Assembly (NCBI RefSeq): GCF_000429825.1
Contig: NZ_AUCP01000034.1
Span: forward strand, 1-64,000
Reading direction: 5' to 3'
Length of the DNA: 64,000 nucleotides
Source of the DNA: Cohnella thermotolerans DSM 17683
Lineage (GTDB): Bacteria; Bacillota; Bacilli; Paenibacillales; Paenibacillaceae
The notes under the pieces were generated by a model. The model had not been told where the DNA came from. It saw only the letters and a list, made by a program, of their open reading frames with translations, and ran no database searches. Both the position numbers and the translations under genes were made by a program. Position 1 is the first letter of the stretch. Every line of letters starts with the position of its first letter. Positions 31,821 to 39,840 of this stretch are shown one piece after another.

Positions 31821-32197
31821 TGTCCATTCTCCTCTCGAACTGCATTTCCATAACCTATTGTATTTTCGGCCGAAATCAAAAATGCTGATCTCACGGCGCT
31901 GCAGACGATGCAAGAGAGGGAAGCAACAACGCCTTCTGCGTCTTTAGGGCTTCATGGAGCATGACCGGGCAGGACGCCGAACGCTTACGGACACACAGGC
32001 TGTTATTTGGCCAAAAATCGCTTTTTTGATGTTCGAACGGACCCTGGTTCCGCTATGCGCCGGATTGTCCTCGATGAGGGCACGGTTTGAAGCGAATAAC
32101 GGATCCTATGTCCGTTGCAATTCCTAATACGCTTCCAGACGAGAAATAACGGATCCTCGGTCCGTCCCCCGATTGGAATCGGAACGCCCACGCGAAT
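31821..32197. other. Intergenic stretch between the low-GC SDR and uvrB
   Basis: No gene is supported in about 375 bases. It holds the palindrome copies listed separately (32036-32165), a perfect TTTCGGCCGAAA palindrome upstream of the SDR (around 31870), and a second copy of AACGCCTTCTGCGTC (about 31930). No clear promoter is visible. Confidence 0.5.
32036..32165. repeat. Three palindromic copies of AACGGA-N7-TCCGTT
   Basis: AACGGATCCTATGTCCGTT begins at 32098. A second copy, AACGGATCCTCGGTCCGTCC, begins at 32148, exactly 50 bp later; both are preceded by AAT. A more diverged copy (AACGGACCCTGGTTCCGCT) begins at 32036. Each is an interrupted palindrome that could form a 6-bp stem. This looks like an interspersed repeat and not a coding feature. 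Confidence 0.65.
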
Positions 32198-32242
32198 AAA
32201 AAAGGAGACTCGGGATGGGATAAACCTCCCCTAAAGTCTCCT
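32198..32242 (-). terminator. Terminator after uvrB
   Basis: On the minus strand, AGGAGACT pairs perfectly with AGTCTCCT, with an inner GGGGAGG...CCCATCCC stem, followed by TTTTTTA. Confidence 0.8.
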
Positions 32243-32330
32243 GGACAAGCATCTGAAGCTGTTATGCAAAGCTAGTGGGCATCATTGGGTTGCACAGGCC
32301 GCGAGACGCGGCGACTCATCGAGCCGGCGG

Positions 32331-34337
32331 CTACATGTTCGCCTTCAGCTCCAGCAGCGCGTCGCGCAGCTCGGCGGCGCGCTCGAACTGGAGATTTTTC
32401 GCCGCTTCCTTCATCTCGGCCTCCAACCGCTGGATGAGCGATTGGCGCTCCTTCTTCGACATCTTGTCGACGCTCTCCGCACCCGTCAAGTACGAGCTCT
32501 TCTGCTCCGCCACCTTCGTCGCTTCGATGACGTCGCGCACCTTCTTGCGGATCGTCTGCGGCGTAATGCCGTGCTTCTCGTTGTACGCGAGCTGGATCGC
32601 GCGGCGGCGCTCCGTCTCGCTGATCGCCTTCTCCATCGACTCCGTGATCTTGTCGCCGTACATGATGACGCGGCCTTCGGCGTTGCGCGCCGCGCGCCCG
32701 ATCGTCTGGATGAGCGAGCGCTCCGCCCGTAGGAAGCCTTCCTTGTCGGCGTCGAGAATCGCCACGAGGGAAACCTCCGGCAAGTCCAGACCTTCCCGCA
32801 GCAGGTTGATGCCGACGAGCACGTCGAACGTGCCGAGCCGCAGATCGCGCAGGATCGCCATCCGCTCGAGCGTCTTCACGTCGGAATGCAAATAGTTGAC
32901 CTTGATGCCTACTTCCTTCAGGTAGTCGGTCAGGTCCTCCGCCATCTTCTTCGTCAGCGTCGTCACGAGCACGCGCTCGTCCTTCGCGATCCGGGCGCGA
33001 ATCTCGCCGAGCAGATCGTCGATCTGTCCTTTCGTCGGGCGCACCTCGATGACCGGATCGACCAGCCCCGTCGGACGGATGATCTGCTCCACCATCGTCG
33101 GGCAATGCTCCAGTTCGTACGGGCCCGGCGTCGCCGAGACGTAGATGAGCTGGTTCGCCTTCTGCTCGAATTCTTCGAACTTGAGCGGCCGGTTGTCCTT
33201 TGCGGACGGCAGCCGGAAGCCGTGGTCGACGAGCACCGTTTTGCGAGCCTGGTCCCCGTTGTACATCGCCCGGATTTGCGGCAGGGTTACGTGGGACTCG
33301 TCGATGACAATGAGGAAGTCCTTCGGGAAAAAGTCCAGCAGCGTATAAGGCGTCTCCCCCCGCCCGCGGAACGTCAGCGGCCCCGAGTAGTTCTCGATGC
33401 CGGAGCAGAAGCCCATCTCCGCCATCATCTCCAGGTCGTAGCGCGTCCGCTGCTCCAGCCGCTGCGCCTCCAGCAGCTTGCCTTCCGCGCGCAGCTCGGC
33501 CAGACGCTCCTCCAGTTCCCGCTCGATGTTGACGAGCGCCCGCTTCATCTTCTCCTCGGCGGTCACAAAGTGAGACGCCGGAAAAATCGCCACATGCTCG
33601 CGCTCCCCGACGATCTCGCCGGTCAGCGTGTCGATCTCGGTAATCCGCTCGATCTCGTCGCCGAACAGCTCGACCCGGATCGCCCGGTCCCCGTGCGAAG
33701 CCGGGAAAATCTCGATGACGTCGCCGCGCACCCGGAACGTCCCGCGCACGAAGTTCAGGTCGTTGCGCTGGTATTGAATGTCGACCAGCTTGTGCAAAAT
33801 CGCGTTGCGCGGCTTCTCCATGCCGACGCGCAGGCTGAGCCGCAGATCGCGGTATTCCTCCGGCGAGCCCAAGCCGTAAATGCACGAGACGCTCGCCACA
33901 ATGATGACGTCCCGCCGCTCGAACAGCGCGGACGTGGCGGAGTGGCGCAGCTTGTCGATCTCTTCGTTAATGCTGGAATCCTTCTCGATGTACGTGTCGG
34001 TCGAAGGAATGTACGCTTCGGGCTGGTAATAATCGTAGTAGCTGACGAAGTACTCGACCGCATTGTTCGGGAAAAACTCCTTGAACTCGCTGCAAAGCTG
34101 CGCGGCCAGCGTCTTGTTGTGCGCGATGACCAGCGTCGGCCGGTTCGCCTGGGCGATCGTGTGGGCGATCGTGAACGTCTTCCCCGTCCCCGTCGCGCCG
34201 AGCAGCGTCTGATGCTTTAATCCCGCCTTCAAGCCTTCGGTCAGCTTCCGGATCGCTTCCGGCTGGTCGCCTTGCGGCTCGTAATCCGAGACGACCTGGA
34301 ACCTCGCTTGGCCGTATTCCACGGGCGTTTCCGCCAT
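32331..34337 (-). CDS. uvrB: UvrABC excinuclease subunit B
   Basis: A protein of 668 residues. Helicase-like core of nucleotide excision repair that verifies damage and recruits Uvr[14 protein letters not shown] is Walker A (about 48); the beta-hairpin region reads [30 protein letters not shown] is motif II; the C-terminal UVR domain ([20 protein letters not shown]) that binds UvrC is present. GGAGGTG lies 7 bases before the ATG. It has its own strong promoter with a LexA-like box. In most Firmicutes uvrA follows directly; here 3.2 kb of accessory genes intervene. Confidence 0.97.
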   Translation of the reverse strand: MAETPVEYGQARFQVVSDYEPQGDQPEAIRKLTEGLKAGLKHQTLLGATGTGKTFTIAHTIAQANRPTLVIAHNKTLAAQLCSEFKEFFPNNAVEYFVSYYDYYQPEAYIPSTDTYIEKDSSINEEIDKLRHSATSALFERRDVIIVASVSCIYGLGSPEEYRDLRLSLRVGMEKPRNAILHKLVDIQYQRNDLNFVRGTFRVRGDVIEIFPASHGDRAIRVELFGDEIERITEIDTLTGEIVGEREHVAIFPASHFVTAEEKMKRALVNIERELEERLAELRAEGKLLEAQRLEQRTRYDLEMMAEMGFCSGIENYSGPLTFRGRGETPYTLLDFFPKDFLIVIDESHVTLPQIRAMYNGDQARKTVLVDHGFRLPSAKDNRPLKFEEFEQKANQLIYVSATPGPYELEHCPTMVEQIIRPTGLVDPVIEVRPTKGQIDDLLGEIRARIAKDERVLVTTLTKKMAEDLTDYLKEVGIKVNYLHSDVKTLERMAILRDLRLGTFDVLVGINLLREGLDLPEVSLVAILDADKEGFLRAERSLIQTIGRAARNAEGRVIMYGDKITESMEKAISETERRRAIQLAYNEKHGITPQTIRKKVRDVIEATKVAEQKSSYLTGAESVDKMSKKERQSLIQRLEAEMKEAAKNLQFERAAELRDALLELKANM

Positions 34338-34396
34338 CGGTCAGCACCTCCATTTTTACGTACGTCAACATCTATATCCAATCGCAGGAAAAATCA

Positions 34397-34443
34397 GAAT
34401 ATACGTTCCCGTCTATTATATCGGTTTCCCGTACCCTCGTCAA
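34397..34443 (-). promoter_or_regulatory. uvrB promoter with LexA (SOS) box
   Basis: The minus strand has TTGACG (34438-34443), 17 bp, TATAAT (34415-34420), then GAACGTATATTC (34397-34408) overlapping the expected start of transcription. The Gram-positive LexA box is GAAC-N4-GTTC; one base differs, the same one as in the uvrA box. Confidence 0.8.
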
Positions 34444-34542
34444 AAAGCTGCCGATATCCAACCATTTATAGGCTGAATATTCAACCTCCTGTATAATAAA
34501 GAAAGTTCCCTACGGGACAATCGCCTGTTGCAATTTCGCCAA

Positions 34543-34578
34543 TTGTCGGTTACACTTTATTTAGATGATTATCTAAAT
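34543..34578 (+). promoter_or_regulatory. Promoter and ArsR-type operator of sdpRI
   Basis: A perfect inverted repeat ATTTAGAT-GATT-ATCTAAAT (34559-34578) is the classic operator form for ArsR/SdpR repressors. A -35-like TTGTCG (34543-34548) and a weak -10 (GATTAT, 34567-34572, 18 bp away) overlap it, so the regulator just downstream probably represses its own operon. Confidence 0.8.
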
Positions 34579-34616
34579 ATCAAAATAAAAACAGCGAAGG
34601 CTCAGGAGGCGCTGCC

Positions 34617-34892
34617 ATGAACGACACGTTCAAGGCGCTGTCGGATCCGACGCGCCGCCAGATCATCCAGCTCCTGAAGGAACGGGATATGTCCGCCGGG
34701 GAGATTGCCGAGCAATTTTCCATCTCCAAGCCGAGCATCTCCCACCATCTGACCATTCTGAAGAACGCCAAGCTCGTGCAGGACGAGCGGCAGGGGCAAA
34801 GCATCATTTACTCCCTCAATACGACTGTCATTCAGGAGGCGCTCGGCTGGTTTCTGGGCATGCTGGGGACGAAAGGAGAAGATGAGAAATGA
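34617..34892 (+). CDS. sdpR: ArsR-family autorepressor, SdpR type
   Basis: A winged-helix repressor of 91 residues. FKALSDPTRRQIIQLLKERD, then SAGEIAEQFSISKPSISHHL (recognition helix) and LKNAKLVQDERQGQSIIYSL are standard. No metal-binding cysteine pair is present, so it is of the SdpR kind, not a metal sensor. In B. subtilis SdpR represses sdpRI and is drawn to the membrane by SdpI when the SdpC toxin is bound. AGGAGG is 7 bases before the ATG, and its stop overlaps the next start (ATGA), so the two are coupled. Confidence 0.88.
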   Translation: MNDTFKALSDPTRRQIIQLLKERDMSAGEIAEQFSISKPSISHHLTILKNAKLVQDERQGQSIIYSLNTTVIQEALGWFLGMLGTKGEDEK

Positions 34893-35584
34893 CAAACCGA
34901 CAACAACAAGAGACGCCGAACGGCGCCAAACCGGTTCTCTGGTCCCGCAGAGACTGGATTTTGCCTCTCGTCAACGCCGCGCTCGTCGCCGCCGCTTACC
35001 TCCTTTTCAACGATAAGCTGCCGGCCCGGATCGCGTCCCACTATGACTTCCACGGCAACCCGAACCGCACCATGGCCAAGGAGACGTTCTGGCTTCTGTA
35101 TGCCGCGTTGACGATCCTCATTCCCGTGGCGCTGACGATCTCCCGCGCGCTCGATCCGCGCAAGGCCAATTACGTCAAATTTCAGTCTTACTTCAACCTG
35201 ATCCGTTGGACGATCAGCTTGTTCCTGCAAGTCATCTTCTATTCGATGGTGGTCGATCAGACGGACGGGTCCTTCTCGTTCGTGAACGTTGTGCTGGGCG
35301 CGCTGGGCGTCATGTGGATGCTGCTCGGCAATCGGATGGGCCAGGTGAAAAGCAACTTCTTCATCGGCATCCGGACGCCGTGGGCGCTGAGCAGCGAATC
35401 CAACTGGACCCGCACGCACCGGCTCGCCGCCAAGCTGTGGTTCGCCGCCGGCCTTGCGATGTTCCTGCTGGCCTGGTTCGTCCCCGCTTCCTGGGCCGTC
35501 GCGATCCTTCTCATTGGCGCGCTGGGAAGCTCGCTGACGCCGACGTTCTACTCCTACATCCTCTATAAACGCAGCCTCGGCTGA
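34889..35584 (+). CDS. sdpI: SdpI family immunity-type membrane protein
   Basis: A protein of 231 residues with six likely membrane helices. The N-terminal DUF1648 region has LPARIASHYDFHGNPNRTMAKE, and the SdpI motif is GNRMGQVKSNFFIGIRTPWAL with W-x-R-T-H-R-L-A-A following. It gives immunity to the SDP cannibalism toxin and, with SdpR, senses it. No sdpABC toxin genes are in the window, so here the pair may protect against neighbours' toxin or sense envelope stress (inference). Confidence 0.88.
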   Translation: MTNRQQQETPNGAKPVLWSRRDWILPLVNAALVAAAYLLFNDKLPARIASHYDFHGNPNRTMAKETFWLLYAALTILIPVALTISRALDPRKANYVKFQSYFNLIRWTISLFLQVIFYSMVVDQTDGSFSFVNVVLGALGVMWMLLGNRMGQVKSNFFIGIRTPWALSSESNWTRTHRLAAKLWFAAGLAMFLLAWFVPASWAVAILLIGALGSSLTPTFYSYILYKRSLG

Positions 35585-35590
35585 AGCAAG

Positions 35591-35611
35591 GGCTGACGGA
35601 AACCGTCAGCC
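35591..35611. terminator. Hairpin between convergent sdpI and the SMR genes
   Basis: GGCTGACGG-AAA-CCGTCAGCC is a perfect 9-bp stem with a 3-base loop. It has no T run and overlaps the stop codon of the SMR gene. It may be a weak bidirectional terminator. Confidence 0.4.
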
Positions 35612-35926
35612 TTCGCCGATGAATCTTAGACCCACCGCGGAGCCGACGACAAGCGCGAGGAAAAAAATCCGCCGCGGCTCCCGCGACTCCCCGTAGAAAA
35701 TCATCCCGACGAGCGTCGCGCCGATCGTGCCGATGGCCGTCCAAATCGCGTACGCGGTTCCCATCGAAATCGACCTCATCGCCAAGGTAAGCAGCAGGAA
35801 GCTGGCGGCGAAACCGGCGAGAAGCAGCGTCAGGGACGCAGCGTTGCGGCGCTCATTCCAGAGGTTAAGCCCCATGACGCCGGCCACCTCGCATAATCCC
35901 GCAGCCACAAGCATGAACCATTCCAT
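35606..35926 (-). CDS. ykkD: SMR family exporter subunit (YkkD-like)
   Basis: A protein of 106 residues with four helices. The membrane-embedded Glu of helix 1 is in AAGLCEVAGVMGLN, and the GTAYAIWTAIGTIGATLVGM helix 3 pattern is typical of SugE/Gdx-type small multidrug resistance proteins. It probably forms a heterodimer with the protein encoded just upstream, whose stop overlaps this start. The guanidine-I riboswitch ahead of the pair makes guanidinium export the likely job. Confidence 0.85.
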   Translation of the reverse strand: MEWFMLVAAGLCEVAGVMGLNLWNERRNAASLTLLLAGFAASFLLLTLAMRSISMGTAYAIWTAIGTIGATLVGMIFYGESREPRRIFFLALVVGSAVGLRFIGEG

Positions 35927-36267
35927 TACCGTTTCGCCTCCCTCTCCTCCGGTTGCCCGGTTGTCATTTTCAAGCCTGCAACTCCGCAGATCAGAATGAT
36001 GACCAACGCCAGCTTGCCCGCATGCAGCGGAACGCCGAAAAAGAGCGACTCGCTCAGCACCGTGCCGGCCGCACCGATGCCCGTGAACACCGCATAAGCG
36101 GTTCCGACGGGAAGCGCCCGCGTTACGGCCAGCAGCCCGAAGAAGCTAAAGAGGATCGCCGTCGCCGTCAGCAGCCAAGTCCATCCGTTATGCGCATGCT
36201 TCAGCCCCGACACCCAGCCGACCTCGCTCAGTGCGGATGCCCACAGCAACAACCAATACCGATTCAT
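35926..36267 (-). CDS. ykkC: SMR family exporter subunit (YkkC-like)
   Basis: A protein of 113 residues with four helices. The essential Glu is in ASALSEVGWVSGLKHA, and helix 3 is GTAYAVFTGIGAAGTVLSES. The basic/acidic tail TTGQPEEREAKR overlaps the next start. Such paired SMRs (YkkCD) act as heterodimers with the two subunits inserted in opposite orientation. It is the first gene after the guanidine-I riboswitch. Confidence 0.85.
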   Translation of the reverse strand: MNRYWLLLWASALSEVGWVSGLKHAHNGWTWLLTATAILFSFFGLLAVTRALPVGTAYAVFTGIGAAGTVLSESLFFGVPLHAGKLALVIILICGVAGLKMTTGQPEEREAKR

Positions 36268-36332
36268 CTAGCGCGACCTCCCCGTCTCATGGTGTCCCAA
36301 ACATCCTCCCGTACGCACTTCCCGGACAACAC

Positions 36333-36410
36333 AAAAACCCGCAAGCATCATCGCCGGCCCCCGGCAACGACATGCGTTGCCGAAGACCGTCTGCGCGATA
36401 CTCCCGGGCT
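36333..36410 (-). terminator. Riboswitch expression platform (attenuator)
   Basis: On the minus strand, the conserved 3' end of the aptamer (CCCGGGAGTATC) can pair instead with GATGATGCTTGCGGG, which is followed by TTTTT (36333-36337). Between them lies a perfect GGCAACG-CATGT-CGTTGCC hairpin. This is the usual logic for this class: without ligand the terminator forms, and with guanidine the aptamer holds its 3' strand and transcription goes on. Confidence 0.6.
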
Positions 36411-36518
36411 TTTGTCCCTCCGTGCTCGCCGCCCCCTTATCGGTCGGCGCCTTCCCTCTCGGACCCGTCCGGCGCGGCTCGCCCTTGCGCGAGACGACTG
36501 TGCCGCGGAACCCTAGGG
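36397..36518 (-). ncRNA. Guanidine-I riboswitch (ykkC class)
   Basis: The minus strand contains the three hallmark blocks in order: CTAGGGTTCCG (36506-36516), GGTCCGAGAGG (around 36460) and GGGACAAAAGCCCGGGAG (ending about 36401). These are the conserved parts of the ykkC/guanidine-I aptamer. It lies between a good promoter and a paired SMR exporter, the best-known gene set controlled by this riboswitch. The middle is more G+C rich than usual. Confidence 0.93.
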
Positions 36519-36536
36519 AACGTTCGATGTGGTCTT

Positions 36537-36565
36537 ATCCTAACAAAGTCGACAGGGGCCGTCAA
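36537..36565 (-). promoter_or_regulatory. Promoter for the riboswitch and SMR genes
   Basis: The minus strand has TTGACG (36560-36565), 17 bp, TAGGAT (36537-36542), placing the transcript start about 10 bases before the aptamer. It directly abuts the stop codon of the next gene upstream. Confidence 0.75.
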
Positions 36566-38020
36566 CTATTTCTTGGATTTCCTAGGCGGAAGCGCGCCGG
36601 ATTCGCCGCCGTTTAGCAAGCTCGGCAACGCGCCGGAAGCCTCCGGTCCGCCGCTCCCGCTTCCGGCGCCTCCCGCCGCTTCCGGCCCGGCCTCCGCCTC
36701 CGTCGCCGCGGCCAGCTCCCCGGCGGCGCCGGCCGCCTCCGACGCGGCCGCGCGCAAGGCCGCCGCCTTGCGCTTTCTCGCTCCCGCGCGCTGCAGCCCG
36801 CGCCAGATCGACGCCGAGCGCGGCGCAGCCACCCAATCGGCTTCCTCATCGGGAGCGAGGATGAGCCCAAGCTGGTAATGCTCGCCTTCGTAACGCGCCC
36901 GCTGCACGAATTTGACATGCCCTTCGCGGTTGACCACTTCCAGCCGGCAGAACGCCGACTGCAGCTGCAGCGCTTCGTGAAGCTGCTCCTTGCTCCGTAC
37001 GCGGGCGCCGTTCACCTTCGTGATCCGTTCTCCCGCCAGCAGCCCCATCTCCGCCGCCGGCGTGCGCGGCAGCACGGCGAGAATCGTCAGCCCCCGGCCA
37101 TCCTGCGCGTAAAGCGGCTGACGGCCGGCTTCCCGCCACCGGCCCCACAGCAGCAAGCCTTCGTGCAGGACGAACGCGCACACCGCGGCCACAACTGCCA
37201 GCGGCGACCAGAACCAGGCTCCCGCGGCAAGTCCCGCCACGATCAGGCCGTACGCGATCAAGCCGCCTCCCGTCTCGCGGGCTTTGCGCTCGGGCCAGCG
37301 CGTCTCGGTGCGAGTCGTAAACCCGACGAGCACCGGAAAAGCGGCGAGCCCCCAGCCCGCAACCGTTCCGTCCCATGCCGACAACGGCGTCCATGGCAGC
37401 GCAATCGCGTGCGGGCCGGACGCCGGAACGAGCCAAAGCAGCGGAACCGGCCACAGTCCGGACAGCGAATAGGCGCCGACCGGCTTGCCCCGCTTCCCTT
37501 CGAGGAACAGCGGCACGGCAAACCGGGAGCCTTGCCAGAGAACGAGCAACCCTTCCGCCACATGCAGCAGGCCCGCAAGGAACAGCAGGCCCGGAACGTC
37601 GATGCCGACGAGCGCCTTGGCGATCTCCCCGTCGGACGCGCCCACGCCGCACCACGACAACACCGCTTGCACGACGCCGAGCGCTCCGGCTGCGTAAGCG
37701 AGGCAAATATACCGCAGGCGGAACAGAAGCAATGCCGCGGTCGCAATCCAGACGCAGAACAGCGTCGCCGAATCGAGACGGGCTCCGGCTCCGAGACCGA
37801 GCAGCGAAATGACGAGGCCGGCCGCGAAGCCGGCCAAAGTGCGATACGCGGTCACCGCGAGCGAAGAATGCAAGCGGACGTGGAACAGCTGCCGCTGCAG
37901 CGTGGACGCCTGCCGAGCATGCCACCAGGCACCCAGGATTGCAATATACAAATAAGGCAGCGCAAGCATGCCCAGCGCGGCACGCCCCGCTTCCCGCAAC
38001 AGATCCAGCAGAGGATTCAT
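36566..38020 (-). CDS. PDZ-domain membrane protein, MinJ-like
   Basis: A protein of 484 residues with about eight to ten membrane helices (residues 10-320), then a PDZ domain (about 325-395: GLTILAVLPRTPAAEMGLLAGERITKVNGARV). A cytosolic tail follows, rich in Ala, Glu and Gly (about 405-484) and ending in KSKK. The layout fits B. subtilis MinJ (YvjD), which bridges DivIVA and MinCD in placing the division septum and lies beside ctpB there too. The low-complexity tail is not part of the family core. ATG at 38020, with AAAGG close upstream. Confidence 0.75.
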   Translation of the reverse strand: MNPLLDLLREAGRAALGMLALPYLYIAILGAWWHARQASTLQRQLFHVRLHSSLAVTAYRTLAGFAAGLVISLLGLGAGARLDSATLFCVWIATAALLLFRLRYICLAYAAGALGVVQAVLSWCGVGASDGEIAKALVGIDVPGLLFLAGLLHVAEGLLVLWQGSRFAVPLFLEGKRGKPVGAYSLSGLWPVPLLWLVPASGPHAIALPWTPLSAWDGTVAGWGLAAFPVLVGFTTRTETRWPERKARETGGGLIAYGLIVAGLAAGAWFWSPLAVVAAVCAFVLHEGLLLWGRWREAGRQPLYAQDGRGLTILAVLPRTPAAEMGLLAGERITKVNGARVRSKEQLHEALQLQSAFCRLEVVNREGHVKFVQRARYEGEHYQLGLILAPDEEADWVAAPRSASIWRGLQRAGARKRKAAALRAAASEAAGAAGELAAATEAEAGPEAAGGAGSGSGGPEASGALPSLLNGGESGALPPRKSKK

Positions 38021-38180
38021 AAAAGCCTTTCCCCCTTCGTACAAGCCTATAACCTATTCGACAGGGGGTCTTCGAAATCCTTCCGCAGCAAAATATGTCA
38101 GCGCGAATTCGGCCTTTCGGCGGATTAGGGCCCGGCTCGGCTCCGGCTTGCGGCATAGCGGCGGCACCAGATCTAATCGC

Positions 38181-39674
38181 TCACTGGGATGCGGCCAGCA
38201 GCAGCGCCTTCTCCCGGGCCGCTTGCCATTGCAGGTCGCGCTTCGGGTCCTGCAACGCCCGGTACAGCTCCTCCTCCAGCCGAGTCGCGGTCGCATCGTC
38301 GACCGTTCCCGTCACCGCCAGCTTCTCCCGCTGCTGGAACTGCTCGACCGCGGCCCGGGTCCCTTCGCTGTAGTAACCGTCCTTGCGGTCCGGCGGACAG
38401 CCGGCGGCTTCGAGCATGAGCTGCAAATTCCGCACGTCCCCGCTCGTCTCGTCGGGCTCGAGCGTTCGTCCGCGGGGCAGCGCCGCCGCCGCAAAATAAT
38501 CGGGCTGGTCGACGGCAACGTCGGGTTCGATTCCCGACGGCTGAACGGACGTGCCGTCCGGCAGCAGCCATTTCCGAACCGTCAGCTTCAGGAGGCTTCC
38601 ATCCCCCAGCTCGTTCTCGAAGCTCACTTGCACCGTACCTTTGCCGTACGTCGAAGACCCGACGAGAACCGCCTGCGCCGACTGCTTCAAGGCGCCCGCC
38701 AACACCTCGGACGAGCTGGCGCTTCCGCCGTTGACGAGCACGACGATCGGATACGGCTTGCCCCGGCCCGGATCGCCGCCGGCCGTCTTCGTCTGCCGCC
38801 TGCCCTCGCCGTCTTCCTCCACGACGATCGTCCTTCCGCTCGGGACGAACATCTCCGCCACCGATTCGGCGGCGCTCAGCACGCCCCCCGGATTGTCGCG
38901 CAAATCGAGAACGAGCGCCTTCATCCCCGCTTTCTCGAGCGCGTCAAGCTCCTGCTGCACCAACCGGGGCGTGTCGAAGGTGAACTGCGCGATCCGCAGC
39001 TTGCCGACGCCGTCCGCGCCGAGCTCGCCTTCGACCGTCTCGGCCACGATCAAGTCCCGGACGAGCTCCAGCTCGAGCGGCTCGGCGATCCCGGTCCGCT
39101 TCACCCGCAGCTTCGCTTTCGTTCCTTTGGAACCGCGGATTTTGGCGATCGCATCCCGGATTTCCACCCCTTCGAGGCTTTGCCCGTTCACCTCGAGCAG
39201 GATATCGCCTGCCTGCAAGCCGGCCTTCTCGGCCGGCGTCCCTTTCATCACCCGCTCGACGACGATCGCCCCGTCCGCCAGATCGAGCTTTGCGCCGATG
39301 CCCGTAAACGCTCCGTTCAGCGAATCGGCAAATTTCTCCGCTTCATCCTCGGAATAGTACGCCGAATAAGGGTCCCCCAGCGAACCGATCATCCCTGCGA
39401 TGGCGCCGTCCAGCAGCTTGTCCGCATCGACCCGGTCGATATATTGGCGGCGAATCAGATTCAACGCTTTATTCAACTTCGCAAGCTCGGCCTCGCTGAA
39501 GCCGCTTGCGGACGCGTCTTCCGGCGAACGGCCCGCAGCTTCGGCTCCGGTCGCCGTCGGAGAGAAAAAGCCGTTCGTCTTTCCCGCGATGCTCAAAGCC
39601 CCGATCGTGGCCAGACACGTGGCGAGCGCCGTAGCCAACATGATCGCCAGCACCGTTCGACCGCGAAACAACAA
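38181..39674 (-). CDS. ctpB: Carboxyl-terminal processing protease CtpB (S41)
   Basis: A protein of 497 residues. N-terminal signal anchor (about 7-30), PDZ domain (about 110-190: MKGTPAEKAGLQAGDILLEV), and an S41 serine protease core with Ser in VNGGSASSSEVLAGAL and Lys in STYGKGTVQV. A C-terminal peptidoglycan-binding domain follows (LQLMLEAAGCPPDRKDGYYS, then VEQFQQREKLAVTG). CtpB of B. subtilis cuts SpoIVFA in sporulation signalling. The start is TTG at 39674, with AGAGGGTGG six bases upstream and no ATG that fits. It lies between the M23 peptidase gene and the MinJ-like gene. Confidence 0.9.
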   Translation of the reverse strand: MLFRGRTVLAIMLATALATCLATIGALSIAGKTNGFFSPTATGAEAAGRSPEDASASGFSEAELAKLNKALNLIRRQYIDRVDADKLLDGAIAGMIGSLGDPYSAYYSEDEAEKFADSLNGAFTGIGAKLDLADGAIVVERVMKGTPAEKAGLQAGDILLEVNGQSLEGVEIRDAIAKIRGSKGTKAKLRVKRTGIAEPLELELVRDLIVAETVEGELGADGVGKLRIAQFTFDTPRLVQQELDALEKAGMKALVLDLRDNPGGVLSAAESVAEMFVPSGRTIVVEEDGEGRRQTKTAGGDPGRGKPYPIVVLVNGGSASSSEVLAGALKQSAQAVLVGSSTYGKGTVQVSFENELGDGSLLKLTVRKWLLPDGTSVQPSGIEPDVAVDQPDYFAAAALPRGRTLEPDETSGDVRNLQLMLEAAGCPPDRKDGYYSEGTRAAVEQFQQREKLAVTGTVDDATATRLEEELYRALQDPKRDLQWQAAREKALLLAASQ

Positions 39675-39740
39675 GGGAATCCACCCTCTTTTCTCTCAAC
39701 CGTCTTCGTTAAGGTATGATAGGCAAGCCCCCGACATGCC

Positions 39741-39819
39741 AAAAAAACAGCCGTTTCCCGTCCGCCGCTCCCCTTTCCTGTCTGACCAAGAGGACGCTGC
39801 GGACCGCGGAAGCGGCTGT
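39741..39819 (-). terminator. Terminator after the M23 peptidase gene
   Basis: On the minus strand, ACAGCCGCTTCC pairs with GGGAAACGGCTGT (two mismatches) across a long loop, followed by seven T. Confidence 0.65.
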
Positions 39820-39840
39820 CATCGCATGCGAAGCTGCGTT

